Source: Bacillota bacterium (GTDB lineage: Bacteria; Bacillota; Clostridia; Tissierellales; Peptoniphilaceae). Taken from it: 5,258 bases of DNA. The stretch spans positions 1 to 5,258 of the forward strand of contig JAEZZB010000117.1 of NCBI GenBank assembly GCA_023442495.1, read 5' to 3'. The notes under the pieces were generated by a model, which saw nothing but the letters and a program-made list of their open reading frames with translations, was not told the origin of the DNA and made no database searches. Every line of letters starts with the position of its first letter. The first letter of the stretch is position 1. Shown here one piece after another: positions 1-5,258 of the stretch. The translations under genes and the position numbers were made by a program.

Positions 1-499
1 ATTCTTTAAAGAAGATACTGAAAAATATTATTATGATCATGTAGTAGATTCTTTACAGTTTTTACCATATGGTGCTTCAATTGATGAATTCCAAGAATGG
101 GTATATGATAATCCAGAGGCTTCACCAAAAGAAAGAAATGCAAAATTTAGAGAAATCGAAAAGAAATATTCGCCACATATAGATTATGCAGATGATAAAT
201 ATCAAGAAGAAGGTGGAAGATGGCAAAGACAAATGCATGTATATCAATCTCCATTCTACTATTTAGATTACACAATTGCTCAATTAAATGCATTCCAATT
301 TTTCGTATTAGACCTTGATAATCATGAAGATGCTTGGAACAAATATGTTGAATTATGTAAAATGGGTGGCAAATATGGTACGAAAGAAACTATTCAAAAA
401 GTTGGATTAAAAGTCCCATTTGAAGAAGAAACCTTTAAATTTATAGTTCCAAAATTGGAAGAATATTTAGATAATTTAGATCATAGTAAAATACTTTAA
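1..499 (+). CDS. M3-family oligoendopeptidase (zinc metallopeptidase), C-terminal 165 residues; 5' end outside window
   Basis: This is the C-terminal part of a cytoplasmic zinc oligopeptidase that cleaves short peptides. The frame is open from base 2 to the TAA at 497-499, so the gene starts upstream of the window and the ATG at 233 is only an internal methionine. Seen in the sequence: the segment SPFYYLDYTIAQLNAFQFF at fragment residues 83-101, preceded by GGRWQRQMHVYQ. This matches the conserved C-terminal substrate-pocket block of M3 peptidases of the 'M3, not PepF' subgroup, which typically reads PFYYIDY-x-LAQ followed by ALQF. An acidic helical stretch upstream (SLQFLPYGASIDEFQEWVY) and the ending VPFEEETFKFIVPKLEEYL also fit the helical C-terminal lobe. 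The HEXXH zinc site lies upstream and cannot be checked. Such proteins are usually about 550-600 residues, so roughly 70 percent is missing. A terminator follows directly, so the gene ends its transcription unit. Family assignment is firm; exact substrate is unknown. Confidence 0.9.
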   Translation, partial: FFKEDTEKYYYDHVVDSLQFLPYGASIDEFQEWVYDNPEASPKERNAKFREIEKKYSPHIDYADDKYQEEGGRWQRQMHVYQSPFYYLDYTIAQLNAFQFFVLDLDNHEDAWNKYVELCKMGGKYGTKETIQKVGLKVPFEEETFKFIVPKLEEYLDNLDHSKIL

Positions 500-503
500 T
501 ATT

Positions 504-543
504 TATAATAAAGAGCCATTCTGTTGTTTGGCTCTTTATTATA
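504..543 (+). terminator. Rho-independent terminator after the oligoendopeptidase gene
   Basis: A 15-bp perfect inverted repeat (arms 504-518 and 529-543, core AAAGAGCCA / TGGCTCTTT) encloses a 10-base loop and begins 4 bases after the stop codon. The right arm ends in TTTATTATATTT, giving a T-rich tail. The A-rich left arm and T-rich right arm could let it work on either strand, but no gene on the minus strand is visible. It separates the peptidase from the glycosidase gene, which therefore needs its own promoter. Confidence 0.9.
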
Positions 544-610
544 TTTAAATTAAACATAAGGCAAATATTAATTATATTTAATAAAATTTAGGTGGTTAAT
601 TTAAAACTAA

Positions 611-635
611 GAAAAATAAAAAAAAACAAAAATTT
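611..635. promoter_or_regulatory. A-rich tract upstream of the glycosidase promoter region
   Basis: The stretch is almost pure A, with an uninterrupted run of nine A at 618-626, and ends in TTTT. Such tracts are often intrinsically curved and can help RNA polymerase or regulators bind upstream of a promoter. It lies about 105 to 130 bases upstream of the -10 box, farther than a classical UP element, so a role is only suggested. Confidence 0.3.
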
Positions 636-639
636 TATA

Positions 640-679
640 CACATGAAAATAAGCACGAATAACCGTTTTCACATGAAAA
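640..679 (+). repeat. Direct repeat CACATGAAAA, two copies 30 bp apart
   Basis: The identical 10-mer CACATGAAAA occurs at 640-649 and 670-679, start to start exactly 30 bp (close to three helical turns). The second copy is part of the inverted repeat at 665-680. The phasing would put both copies on the same DNA face, as expected for paired regulator sites, but chance in AT-rich DNA is not excluded. Confidence 0.4.
658..671. promoter_or_regulatory. Candidate cre site (CcpA catabolite-control operator)
   Basis: AATAACCGTTTTCA fits the cre consensus TGWNANCGNTNNCA at all fixed positions except the first two bases, including the central CG and the terminal CA. Read on the minus strand it is TGAAAACGGTTATT. 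CcpA with HPr-Ser-P binds such sites to repress, or when upstream of the promoter sometimes to activate, carbohydrate genes in Bacillota. It lies roughly 80 bases before the expected transcription start. Glycosidase genes are frequent CcpA targets, which supports the reading, but binding is inferred only from sequence. Confidence 0.5.
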
Positions 680-680
680 C
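665..680. repeat. Inverted repeat GTTTTCA-CA-TGAAAAC
   Basis: There are seven-base perfect arms (665-671 and 674-680) around a 2-base centre. It sits exactly across the junction of the two cre-like sequences, so it arises from the TTTTCA end of one and the TGAAAA start of the other. It is too short and has no T-run after it, so it is not a terminator. It is more likely a protein-binding site. Confidence 0.5.
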
Positions 681-687
681 ATTTTCG
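674..687. promoter_or_regulatory. Second, weaker cre-like sequence
   Basis: TGAAAACATTTTCG matches the extended cre consensus TGWAARCGKTWWCA at 12 of 14 positions. It misses the G of the central CG and the final A. It begins 2 bases after the first candidate ends, so the two are 16 bp apart start to start. Losing the central CG normally weakens CcpA binding, so this may be an auxiliary site or a by-product of the inverted repeat. Confidence 0.3.
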
Positions 688-709
688 GTATATTCTAACA
701 AAATCTTTG

Positions 710-730
710 ATTTAGAATGTATTTCTAAAT
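710..730. promoter_or_regulatory. Palindromic operator candidate covering the -35 region
   Basis: Perfect 8-bp arms ATTTAGAA (710-717) and TTCTAAAT (723-730) surround a 5-base centre TGTAT, 21 bp in all. The spacing is typical for a dimeric helix-turn-helix repressor or activator. It occupies the place where a -35 box would be, and no good TTGACA is found there, so a factor bound here could either help or block polymerase. I do not recognise the regulator. Confidence 0.5.
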
Positions 731-740
731 TGTATACAAT
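729..740. promoter_or_regulatory. Palindrome ATTGTATACAAT overlapping the -10 box; GntR-like operator candidate
   Basis: This is a perfect 12-bp palindrome whose last base is the first base of the TATAAT box. Its core TTGTATACAA is the same as the core of the Bacillus subtilis GntR operator, and GntR-family regulators of amino-sugar genes (NagR/YvoA type) bind related palindromes. A protein here would block polymerase directly. No regulator gene is visible in the window, so the assignment to a family is inference. Confidence 0.5.
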
Positions 741-745
741 ATAAT
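740..745 (+). promoter_or_regulatory. -10 box of the glycosidase promoter
   Basis: TATAAT is a perfect sigma-A -10 hexamer, 40 bases before the start codon, predicting transcription from about 751-753 and a leader of about 34 bases. The positions 16 to 18 bases upstream hold ATGTAT-like sequence rather than TTGACA, and TTGATT at 707-712 is too far away (27-base spacer). A weak -35 would fit a promoter that depends on regulation. Confidence 0.55.
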
Positions 746-772
746 AATTTTGGGAGAAAACATATTCATATT

Positions 773-780
773 AAAGGAGG
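773..780 (+). promoter_or_regulatory. Shine-Dalgarno sequence AAAGGAGG
   Basis: This is a near-perfect complement to the 16S rRNA 3' end, 5 bases before the ATG at 786 (AAAGGAGG-AGTAT-ATG). It fixes the start of the large gene and predicts efficient translation. Confidence 0.9.
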
Positions 781-785
781 AGTAT

Positions 786-887
786 ATGATTTTTAAGTCA
801 GATAGTAAGAAAAAGTTTTTTAAAAAGGCTTTAGCATTTACTTTAGGTGCTGTATTAACATTAAGTCCTATTGCTAATGCGTTTGCA
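786..887 (+). other. Sec signal peptide of the GH85-GH20 protein
   Basis: Residues 1-34 show a basic n-region (KKKFFKK, residues 8-14), a hydrophobic core (ALAFTLGAVLTLSPIA, 15-30) and a likely signal peptidase I site after NAFA, before QEN at 35. No YSIRK-G/S motif is present, unlike many streptococcal LPXTG proteins, so septal secretion via that motif is not indicated. The chain after cleavage is surface-bound or released. Confidence 0.9.
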
Positions 888-3800
888 CAAGAAAATGTTA
901 CTGATGCTAATGAAAGTATCGATCCGGTTGTTCAGAAAAAGGCTTCACTAAAGCCTAGAGGAGTAAGAATAAATCTAGATAGTATTCCAGATTGGAACCC
1001 GGAAAATTTAGATTATGATGAACTTAATAGAGCTTCAGTTCCTTTACAAGAAAGAGTTAAAGGAGCACCAATTAATGAATACGCAAGTAGTGAAGGTGAA
1101 ATTTTATCACTAGCATACTTGCTAGGAAATAATTATTCTAAATATTCATCAGTAGGTGATTACGAATTCAATGTAAATACATTTGATATGTGGCAATACG
1201 TAGGGACTCAAGTATTTTGGGACGGAATCGTACCTACATCTGATGTAATCGATGCTGCACATCGAAATGGTGTTCCTATACTTGGAACTTTGTTCTTTAA
1301 TTGGTCAACATCTGCAAGTGATAATGCAATCTTTGCGAAATTTTTAGAAAAAGATGACCAAGGAAAATATCCAGCTGCTAGAAAATTAGCTGAAATTGCA
1401 AAACATTACGGTTTTGATGGATATTTCTTTAATCAAGAAACTTCTGGACATGCAACAGCTGGAAAATCTCAAGAACTAAAGAATTTTATACTTGAAATGA
1501 AAGCTCATGGTGAAAGTATAGGCCAACCATTAATAATAGCTTTCTACGACGCCATGGCTAATAATGGACGAAGAGCACATTATGATTCAATTAATGATTT
1601 AAATGATATTTGGATGAAGAAAACGGAAGACGGGAAAATAGCAGTCGATCAATTCTTTGCAAATTTCAATTGGCATACCAATAAAATTAATAGCTCCAAA
1701 TCACATATGGAATCAATTGATAGATCACCATTTGATTTCTATGCCGGGTTTGAATTACAACAAGATATAACTTATACAAAAAAAGGCAATAGACCAGCAT
1801 TATTAGGTGATGATAATAAACTTAAAGTGTCAGTTGGTTTATTTATACCAGATACTATAAATGGTCAAGCTGAAACTGAAGAAGGTTTACATGATGCAAT
1901 AAATAAATTCTGGACAGGTGAAAATAGAAATCCTGCAAATATAAATGATGCTCCAGATGTATATAATGGTATGGCAAGATATGTTGTTGACACAACACCT
2001 ATATTAGAACCTAATTTCTACACCTCTTTCAATACGGGTCATGGTAGACATTGGTTCAAAGACGGTAATAAATCTGTGACACAGGATTGGAATTCAAGAT
2101 CGGTTCAAGATGTATTACCAACATGGACATGGTGGACGACAACGGATAAAGGTCAAGCACTAAATGCATATTATGATTTTGACGATGCCTATAATGGAGG
2201 TTCATCAGTTAAAATATATGGAAATATTGATGAATGGTCATATCATGAAGTTAAACTTTTTGCTACAAGATTTGTACCTCAAAATGATACATTTTTAGAT
2301 ATCACATATAAAGGAGGAGAGGGTGCAAGTCTGAATTTAACTTTTAATTTAGATAAAAATTATGACCCAGCATCTACTAGAGAAGTTTCATTAACTCCTA
2401 CAAGTGCTGATGAATGGAAAACAACTAGAGTAGATTTATCTGAATTTGCCGGGCAAACAATATACAATATCGGTCTAAAAATAGAAAATACAGCTGGCGA
2501 TAAAGATTATAAATTAAATCTTGGTGAATTAGTAATTGGAAATAATGATACAAAATTACAAACTCCAGAAAACTTCAAAGTTGAAGAAAAAGCTGTTCAT
2601 ACAGGTACAGAAGCTGAAGCTATAGTATCATTTGACAGAGTTGATGGTGCATATAGATATGATGTATTTAAACAAACAGAAAATGATGAAGAATGGTTAT
2701 TCTCATCTTCAAATAATAATATTTATTTACCAAAATTATCAAGATCCATTGATTCAAATGAAACGGTTCAAACATTAAAGGTATATGCAGTTGGAAAAAA
2801 TGGAACATATTCAGAAGCGGCGACTACAGAATTTGATTGGGGATTTGCAGCATCTGATACAACACTTGCCAAAGCAAAACCTAAAAATATTACACCACAA
2901 GCTAAACTAATTAGTAATGATAATGATTCAAAAGCTAAAGTTATTAATGATACATTGGTAGATTTAACTGATAAATGGTGGAATCCAGGTCCTGATGAAG
3001 TAGTAATAGAGTTTGAGGAACCAAGAACCGTTAAAAGATGGTTAATCGAACATGCTGGTCATGCAGGCGAATCATACAATGACGGTAAAATGAATGCTGC
3101 CGACTACAGCCTAGATTATTGGGATGAAGATACACAAACGTGGAAGACGGCCGAAGCTGTTAAGGGGAATATATACCACGTTGATGACAGAATTTTACCA
3201 CAACCAGTGACTGCTAAAAAATGGAGATTAAAGGTAACTAAAGTAGATAATGGTACTCCATGGGGTGGTTTAAGAATATACAATTGGAAGATGTATGAAG
3301 AATTGGATACAGAATCTGATAATATTCCTATGACAGCCGCAGAAGCAGTACATCAAAATGATGATTTTTATGCGATAAAATTTAATAAAGAAAAATTATC
3401 TAAATTTTATAGACAAAATATGTCTGATTATACAATTAGAATATATAGAGATTCAAAAGCTACAGATTTAATAGCAGAAAAAGTATTTGATGAAAATGGT
3501 TATGCCGTATTTACAGATATTGAACTTGAAGGTGAAAAGGGTTCAATATTCTATCGTACACAAGAAAAAGGAAAAGAAGAATCCAATATCTTGGCTCTAG
3601 CTTATGTTAGAGGTGATAATACAACAGAAGAACCAGAAGATCCAATACTACCAAATCCATTTGGAGAAGAAAAAGCAAAAATAGTTTCAGTTGATGCTGG
3701 AAGAAAATATTTCTCAGTAGAAAATATCAAACAAATTATAGATTCACTCCATAAGAATGATTATACTTATTTACATCTACTATTTGGTAATGATGGATTA

Positions 3801-5258
3801 AGATTCTTATTAAACGATATGACCATCAATACGAAAGATGCAACTTATGCATCAGACAAAGTTAAAGAAGGAATTACGAAAGGTAATTCAATATATGCTG
3901 AATCTAAGAATTTAACATTAGATGCAGACAAATCATTAACACAACAAGAAATGGATGAAATAATTGATTATGCAAATTCTAAAGGTATCACAATAATACC
4001 AGGATTAAACTCACCAGGACATATGGATGCGATATTAGAAGCAATGGTTCATTTAGGATTTGATAAACCTCATTTCTATAATGGCTCTAAAAAATCTATA
4101 ACAACAATGGATTTAGAAAAGCCAGAAGTAGTTGAATTTACAAAAGAATTTGTTCAACTATATATAAACTATTTCTCAAATAAAGGAATAAAAGTATTTA
4201 ACTTTGGTGCTGACGAATATGCAAATGATGCGTTTGGAAATCCTGGTTGGAGCAATTTAGTTTCAACAGGTAAATATGATTTATTTGTAGATTATGCAAA
4301 TGATATATCAAGTAGAATTCTAAAAGCAAATATGAGACCTTTAGCATTTAATGATGGTTTCTACTATAGAGGAGCAGAAGATAAAGAATTTAATAAACAA
4401 TTAATAATTGCATATTGGACTGCTGGTTGGTGGGGCTTCAATGTTGCACCTACAACTACATTTGTACAAAAGGGTCATGATATCTTGAATGTAAATGATT
4501 CTTGGTATTATGTACTTGGAAGAGAAAGCTCAGGCGGATATAATAGGCAAGCTGCATTAAATAACATGAAATCTGGAACAAAAGGATTTGATGTCAATGT
4601 AGGCACAAAAGTTGAAACTATAGGTTCAATGATTGCATTTTGGGCAGATGAACCAAATGCAACATACGAATTTGATAAATTAGATGAATGGATTAGAACA
4701 TTTGCAGAAAATAATCCAAAATACTTTACAATTAAAGAAGATCCAGTAAATAAAGATAATTTAGCTCTTACTATTGAAACTGTAGAAACGACTTTAGAAG
4801 AATTAAAAGATAAAATTACACAAGATTCTTTAGCAAATCTGACAGAAAAATTAGAAGAAGCGAAGAAAGTATATGGCGATGAAGGAGCAAGTCAAGAACA
4901 AGTAGATAAGGCGAATGAAAATTTAGTACAAGCTTTAGAAAACATCGAATTAAAAGAAGTTAATAAGGAAGAACTAAGACGAACATTAGATTTGATGACT
5001 TCATTACTTAGGGATATTAAGGACAAATTTACTCAAGAATCTATGGAAGCTTTAGAAGCTGAAATAGCAAATGCAACAACAATTTTTGAGAAAGAAGATG
5101 CAACACAAGAAGAAGTAGATTCTACTTTAGTTAAATTAAATGCGTCATATAAGTCTCTTCAAATAAAAGAAGAAGAAAGTGATGAAATTGATACAAGTTT
5201 CTTAGAAACACTTATTCAAAAACTAAATGTAAAATTAGAAGAAATTTCTGATAGATTA
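786..5258 (+). CDS. Secreted GH85-GH20 multidomain N-glycan hydrolase with FIVAR repeats; 3' end outside window
   Basis: The product is an exported endo-/exo-glycosidase predicted to strip host complex N-glycans. The frame is open for 1491 codons with no stop or frameshift; the C-terminus is beyond the window. The start is set by AAAGGAGG five bases upstream and a signal peptide right after the ATG. Domain order by residue: signal peptide 1-34, GH85 about 105-455, beta-sandwich 460-592, Fn3-like 593-684, F5/8C 702-839, beta-rich segment 840-945, Pro/Glu linker 946-964, GH20 965-1314, FIVAR 1323-1391 and 1394-1461, probable third repeat from 1469. Both catalytic centres are intact (N216/E218; D1143/E1144). 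Pneumococcal EndoD (GH85) and StrH (GH20) are separate proteins that act one after the other; here homologous modules are joined. A cell-wall or membrane anchor (LPXTG or similar) is expected downstream but is not seen. Promoter sites suggest sugar-responsive control. Enzyme families are firm; exact linkage specificity is inferred. Confidence 0.95.
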   Translation, partial: MIFKSDSKKKFFKKALAFTLGAVLTLSPIANAFAQENVTDANESIDPVVQKKASLKPRGVRINLDSIPDWNPENLDYDELNRASVPLQERVKGAPINEYASSEGEILSLAYLLGNNYSKYSSVGDYEFNVNTFDMWQYVGTQVFWDGIVPTSDVIDAAHRNGVPILGTLFFNWSTSASDNAIFAKFLEKDDQGKYPAARKLAEIAKHYGFDGYFFNQETSGHATAGKSQELKNFILEMKAHGESIGQPLIIAFYDAMANNGRRAHYDSINDLNDIWMKKTEDGKIAVDQFFANFNWHTNKINSSKSHMESIDRSPFDFYAGFELQQDITYTKKGNRPALLGDDNKLKVSVGLFIPDTINGQAETEEGLHDAINKFWTGENRNPANINDAPDVYNGMARYVVDTTPILEPNFYTSFNTGHGRHWFKDGNKSVTQDWNSRSVQDVLPTWTWWTTTDKGQALNAYYDFDDAYNGGSSVKIYGNIDEWSYHEVKLFATRFVPQNDTFLDITYKGGEGASLNLTFNLDKNYDPASTREVSLTPTSADEWKTTRVDLSEFAGQTIYNIGLKIENTAGDKDYKLNLGELVIGNNDTKLQTPENFKVEEKAVHTGTEAEAIVSFDRVDGAYRYDVFKQTENDEEWLFSSSNNNIYLPKLSRSIDSNETVQTLKVYAVGKNGTYSEAATTEFDWGFAASDTTLAKAKPKNITPQAKLISNDNDSKAKVINDTLVDLTDKWWNPGPDEVVIEFEEPRTVKRWLIEHAGHAGESYNDGKMNAADYSLDYWDEDTQTWKTAEAVKGNIYHVDDRILPQPVTAKKWRLKVTKVDNGTPWGGLRIYNWKMYEELDTESDNIPMTAAEAVHQNDDFYAIKFNKEKLSKFYRQNMSDYTIRIYRDSKATDLIAEKVFDENGYAVFTDIELEGEKGSIFYRTQEKGKEESNILALAYVRGDNTTEEPEDPILPNPFGEEKAKIVSVDAGRKYFSVENIKQIIDSLHKNDYTYLHLLFGNDGLRFLLNDMTINTKDATYASDKVKEGITKGNSIYAESKNLTLDADKSLTQQEMDEIIDYANSKGITIIPGLNSPGHMDAILEAMVHLGFDKPHFYNGSKKSITTMDLEKPEVVEFTKEFVQLYINYFSNKGIKVFNFGADEYANDAFGNPGWSNLVSTGKYDLFVDYANDISSRILKANMRPLAFNDGFYYRGAEDKEFNKQLIIAYWTAGWWGFNVAPTTTFVQKGHDILNVNDSWYYVLGRESSGGYNRQAALNNMKSGTKGFDVNVGTKVETIGSMIAFWADEPNATYEFDKLDEWIRTFAENNPKYFTIKEDPVNKDNLALTIETVETTLEELKDKITQDSLANLTEKLEEAKKVYGDEGASQEQVDKANENLVQALENIELKEVNKEELRRTLDLMTSLLRDIKDKFTQESMEALEAEIANATTIFEKEDATQEEVDSTLVKLNASYKSLQIKEEESDEIDTSFLETLIQKLNVKLEEISDRL
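1098..2150 (+). other. GH85 endo-beta-N-acetylglucosaminidase catalytic module
   Basis: Residues about 105-455. GH85 enzymes cut between the two core GlcNAc residues of N-glycans by substrate-assisted catalysis, using an Asn to orient the 2-acetamido group and a Glu as acid/base. Here GFDGYFFNQETSG carries N216 and E218, in the same N-x-E arrangement as Endo-D, Endo-A and Endo-M. Other family blocks are visible: FDMWQYVGTQVFWDG near residues 132-146, NGVPILGTLFFNW near 161-173, PFDFYAGFELQ around 317-327, FNTGHG at 415-420 and LPTWTWW at 444-450. The last of these normally closes the barrel. The FNQET sequence is closest to Endo-D, which prefers trimmed core structures, so removal of antennae by the GH20 part may be needed first. 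Confidence 0.93.
2163..3302 (+). other. Accessory beta-domains: galactose-binding-like sandwich, Fn3-like module and F5/8C (CBM32-like) module
   Basis: Residues 460-592 (NAYYDFDDAYNGGSSVKIYG onward) form the beta-sandwich that usually follows GH85 barrels, with the repeated pattern of a carbohydrate-binding jelly roll. Residues 593-684 begin TPENFKV and end with a YAVGKNGTYSE strand pair, typical of an Fn3 or Ig-like module. Residues 702-839 look like an F5/8 type C domain: a DLTDKWW start, EVVIEFEEPRTVKRWLIEHA strand, YSLDYWDEDTQTWKT, and a closing KKWRLKVTK with RIYNWKMYE. The F5/8C part probably binds glycans or the linked protein near the active sites. Domain borders are estimated by eye, and sugar specificity cannot be read. 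Confidence 0.7.
3678..4727 (+). other. GH20 beta-N-acetylhexosaminidase catalytic module, StrH type
   Basis: Residues about 965-1314. GH20 enzymes remove terminal beta-GlcNAc/GalNAc using an Asp-Glu pair: Asp holds the substrate acetamido group and Glu is the acid/base. Here FNFGADEYAND carries D1143 and E1144. Further active-site blocks are VDAGRKYFS (R973, sugar-binding Arg), LLFGNDGLRFLLNDM, IIPGLNSPGHMDAI (SPGH 1076-1079), AFNDGFYY, YWTAGWWGFN (W1211, W1215, W1216), DSWYYVLGR and GSMIAFWADEPN. These match, from memory, the GH20 modules of pneumococcal StrH more closely than lacto-N-biosidase or chitobiase types. StrH acts on GlcNAc beta-1,2-Man on complex N-glycan arms. StrH has two GH20 copies; only one is seen here, and a second could lie beyond the window only if the FIVAR array ends. 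Confidence 0.93.
4752..5168 (+). repeat. Two FIVAR repeats in the protein (helical surface-spacer modules)
   Basis: Residues 1323-1391 and 1394-1461 are two divergent three-helix repeats of about 68-70 residues. Each has the FIVAR pattern: L-x-x-L starting helix, (I/F)TQ(D/E)S(L/M) turn, helix LTEKLEEAKKVY or LEAEIANATTIF, then a (S/T)QE(Q/E)VD turn and a helix ending in L. The shared signposts ITQDSLA and FTQESME line up exactly. FIVAR modules are common spacers in Gram-positive surface glycosidases and are sometimes linked to sugar or wall binding. They would hold the catalytic part away from the cell. Confidence 0.85.
5190..5258 (+). other. Start of a probable third FIVAR repeat, cut by the window end
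   Basis: After an acidic linker (KEEEESDEI-like), residues 1469-1491 read DTSFLETLIQKLNVKLEEIS then DRL. This is the first helix pattern of the two preceding repeats, with the same spacing from the repeat before. The rest lies outside the window, so the number of repeats and the anchor are unknown. Confidence 0.6.

Noticed and set aside
233..499. Stand-alone 88-residue gene starting at ATG 233
   Set aside because: The same frame is open to the window start, and the upstream residues continue the M3 peptidase C-terminal sequence, so the ATG is internal and there is no ribosome binding site before it.
590..595. AGGTGG resembling a ribosome binding site
   Set aside because: No start codon lies at a usable distance; stop triplets follow at once in TTAATTTAA. 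It is probably chance.
665..680. Inverted repeat as a second terminator
   Set aside because: The stem is only 7 bp with a 2-base centre that cannot form an RNA loop, and no T-run follows directly.
643..744. Small 33-codon frame (begins MKISTNNRFH) in the intergenic region
   Set aside because: No Shine-Dalgarno sequence precedes the ATG (upstream is AATTTTATACAC), it runs through all the palindromes and the -10 box, and its composition looks random. A leader peptide is not supported.
544..785. Gene, tRNA, CRISPR or mobile element in the intergenic stretch or on the minus strand
   Set aside because: No cloverleaf, spaced repeat array, transposase fragment or long minus-strand frame was found; the region is explained by promoter and operator elements.
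3609..3617. RGD tripeptide at residues 942-944, a possible integrin-binding motif
   Set aside because: It sits in an exposed place just before the Pro/Glu linker, but a three-residue match in a 1491-residue chain is expected by chance and nothing else supports adhesion.
786..5258. Possible frameshift or internal stop between the GH85 and GH20 halves, meaning two genes
   Set aside because: Codon-by-codon reading from 786 to 5258 gives no stop in frame, and no internal ribosome binding site or start is placed before the GH20 part. The fusion is real in this sequence.

Overview
The window is AT-rich DNA from a low-GC Bacillota. The signs are AT-ending codons, AGA as the main arginine codon, an AAAGGAGG ribosome binding site, a Gram-positive style signal peptide, FIVAR surface repeats and CcpA-type operator candidates. 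The mix suggests a host-associated anaerobe or facultative commensal (for example Peptoniphilaceae, Gemella or streptococcal relatives). The species cannot be fixed from this sequence. Both genes are on the + strand and both are cut by the window edges.

Layout: (1) 1-499 is the 3' end of an M3-family oligoendopeptidase gene. (2) 504-543 is a strong stem-loop terminator separating it from what follows. (3) 544-785 is an intergenic control region with an A-rich tract, two cre-like sequences flanking an inverted repeat, two further adjacent palindromes, a TATAAT -10 box and a strong Shine-Dalgarno sequence. (4) 786-5258 is one uninterrupted reading frame of 1491 codons that has no stop before the window ends.

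The large gene encodes a secreted, multidomain N-glycan-degrading enzyme. In order it has a signal peptide, a GH85 endo-beta-N-acetylglucosaminidase module (Endo-D type, catalytic N216/E218), a beta-sandwich, an Fn3-like module, an F5/8C (CBM32-like) module, another beta-rich segment, a StrH-type GH20 beta-N-acetylhexosaminidase module (catalytic D1143/E1144), then two FIVAR repeats and the start of a probable third. In pneumococcus the exo-enzyme StrH and the endo-enzyme EndoD are separate surface proteins acting in sequence on host complex N-glycans. Here the two activities appear to be joined in one chain. The GH20 unit would trim antennary GlcNAc and the GH85 unit would cut the core chitobiose. 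The promoter region suggests carbon-catabolite control plus a dedicated, GntR-like repressor, which would fit a sugar-scavenging gene. That regulatory reading is inference.
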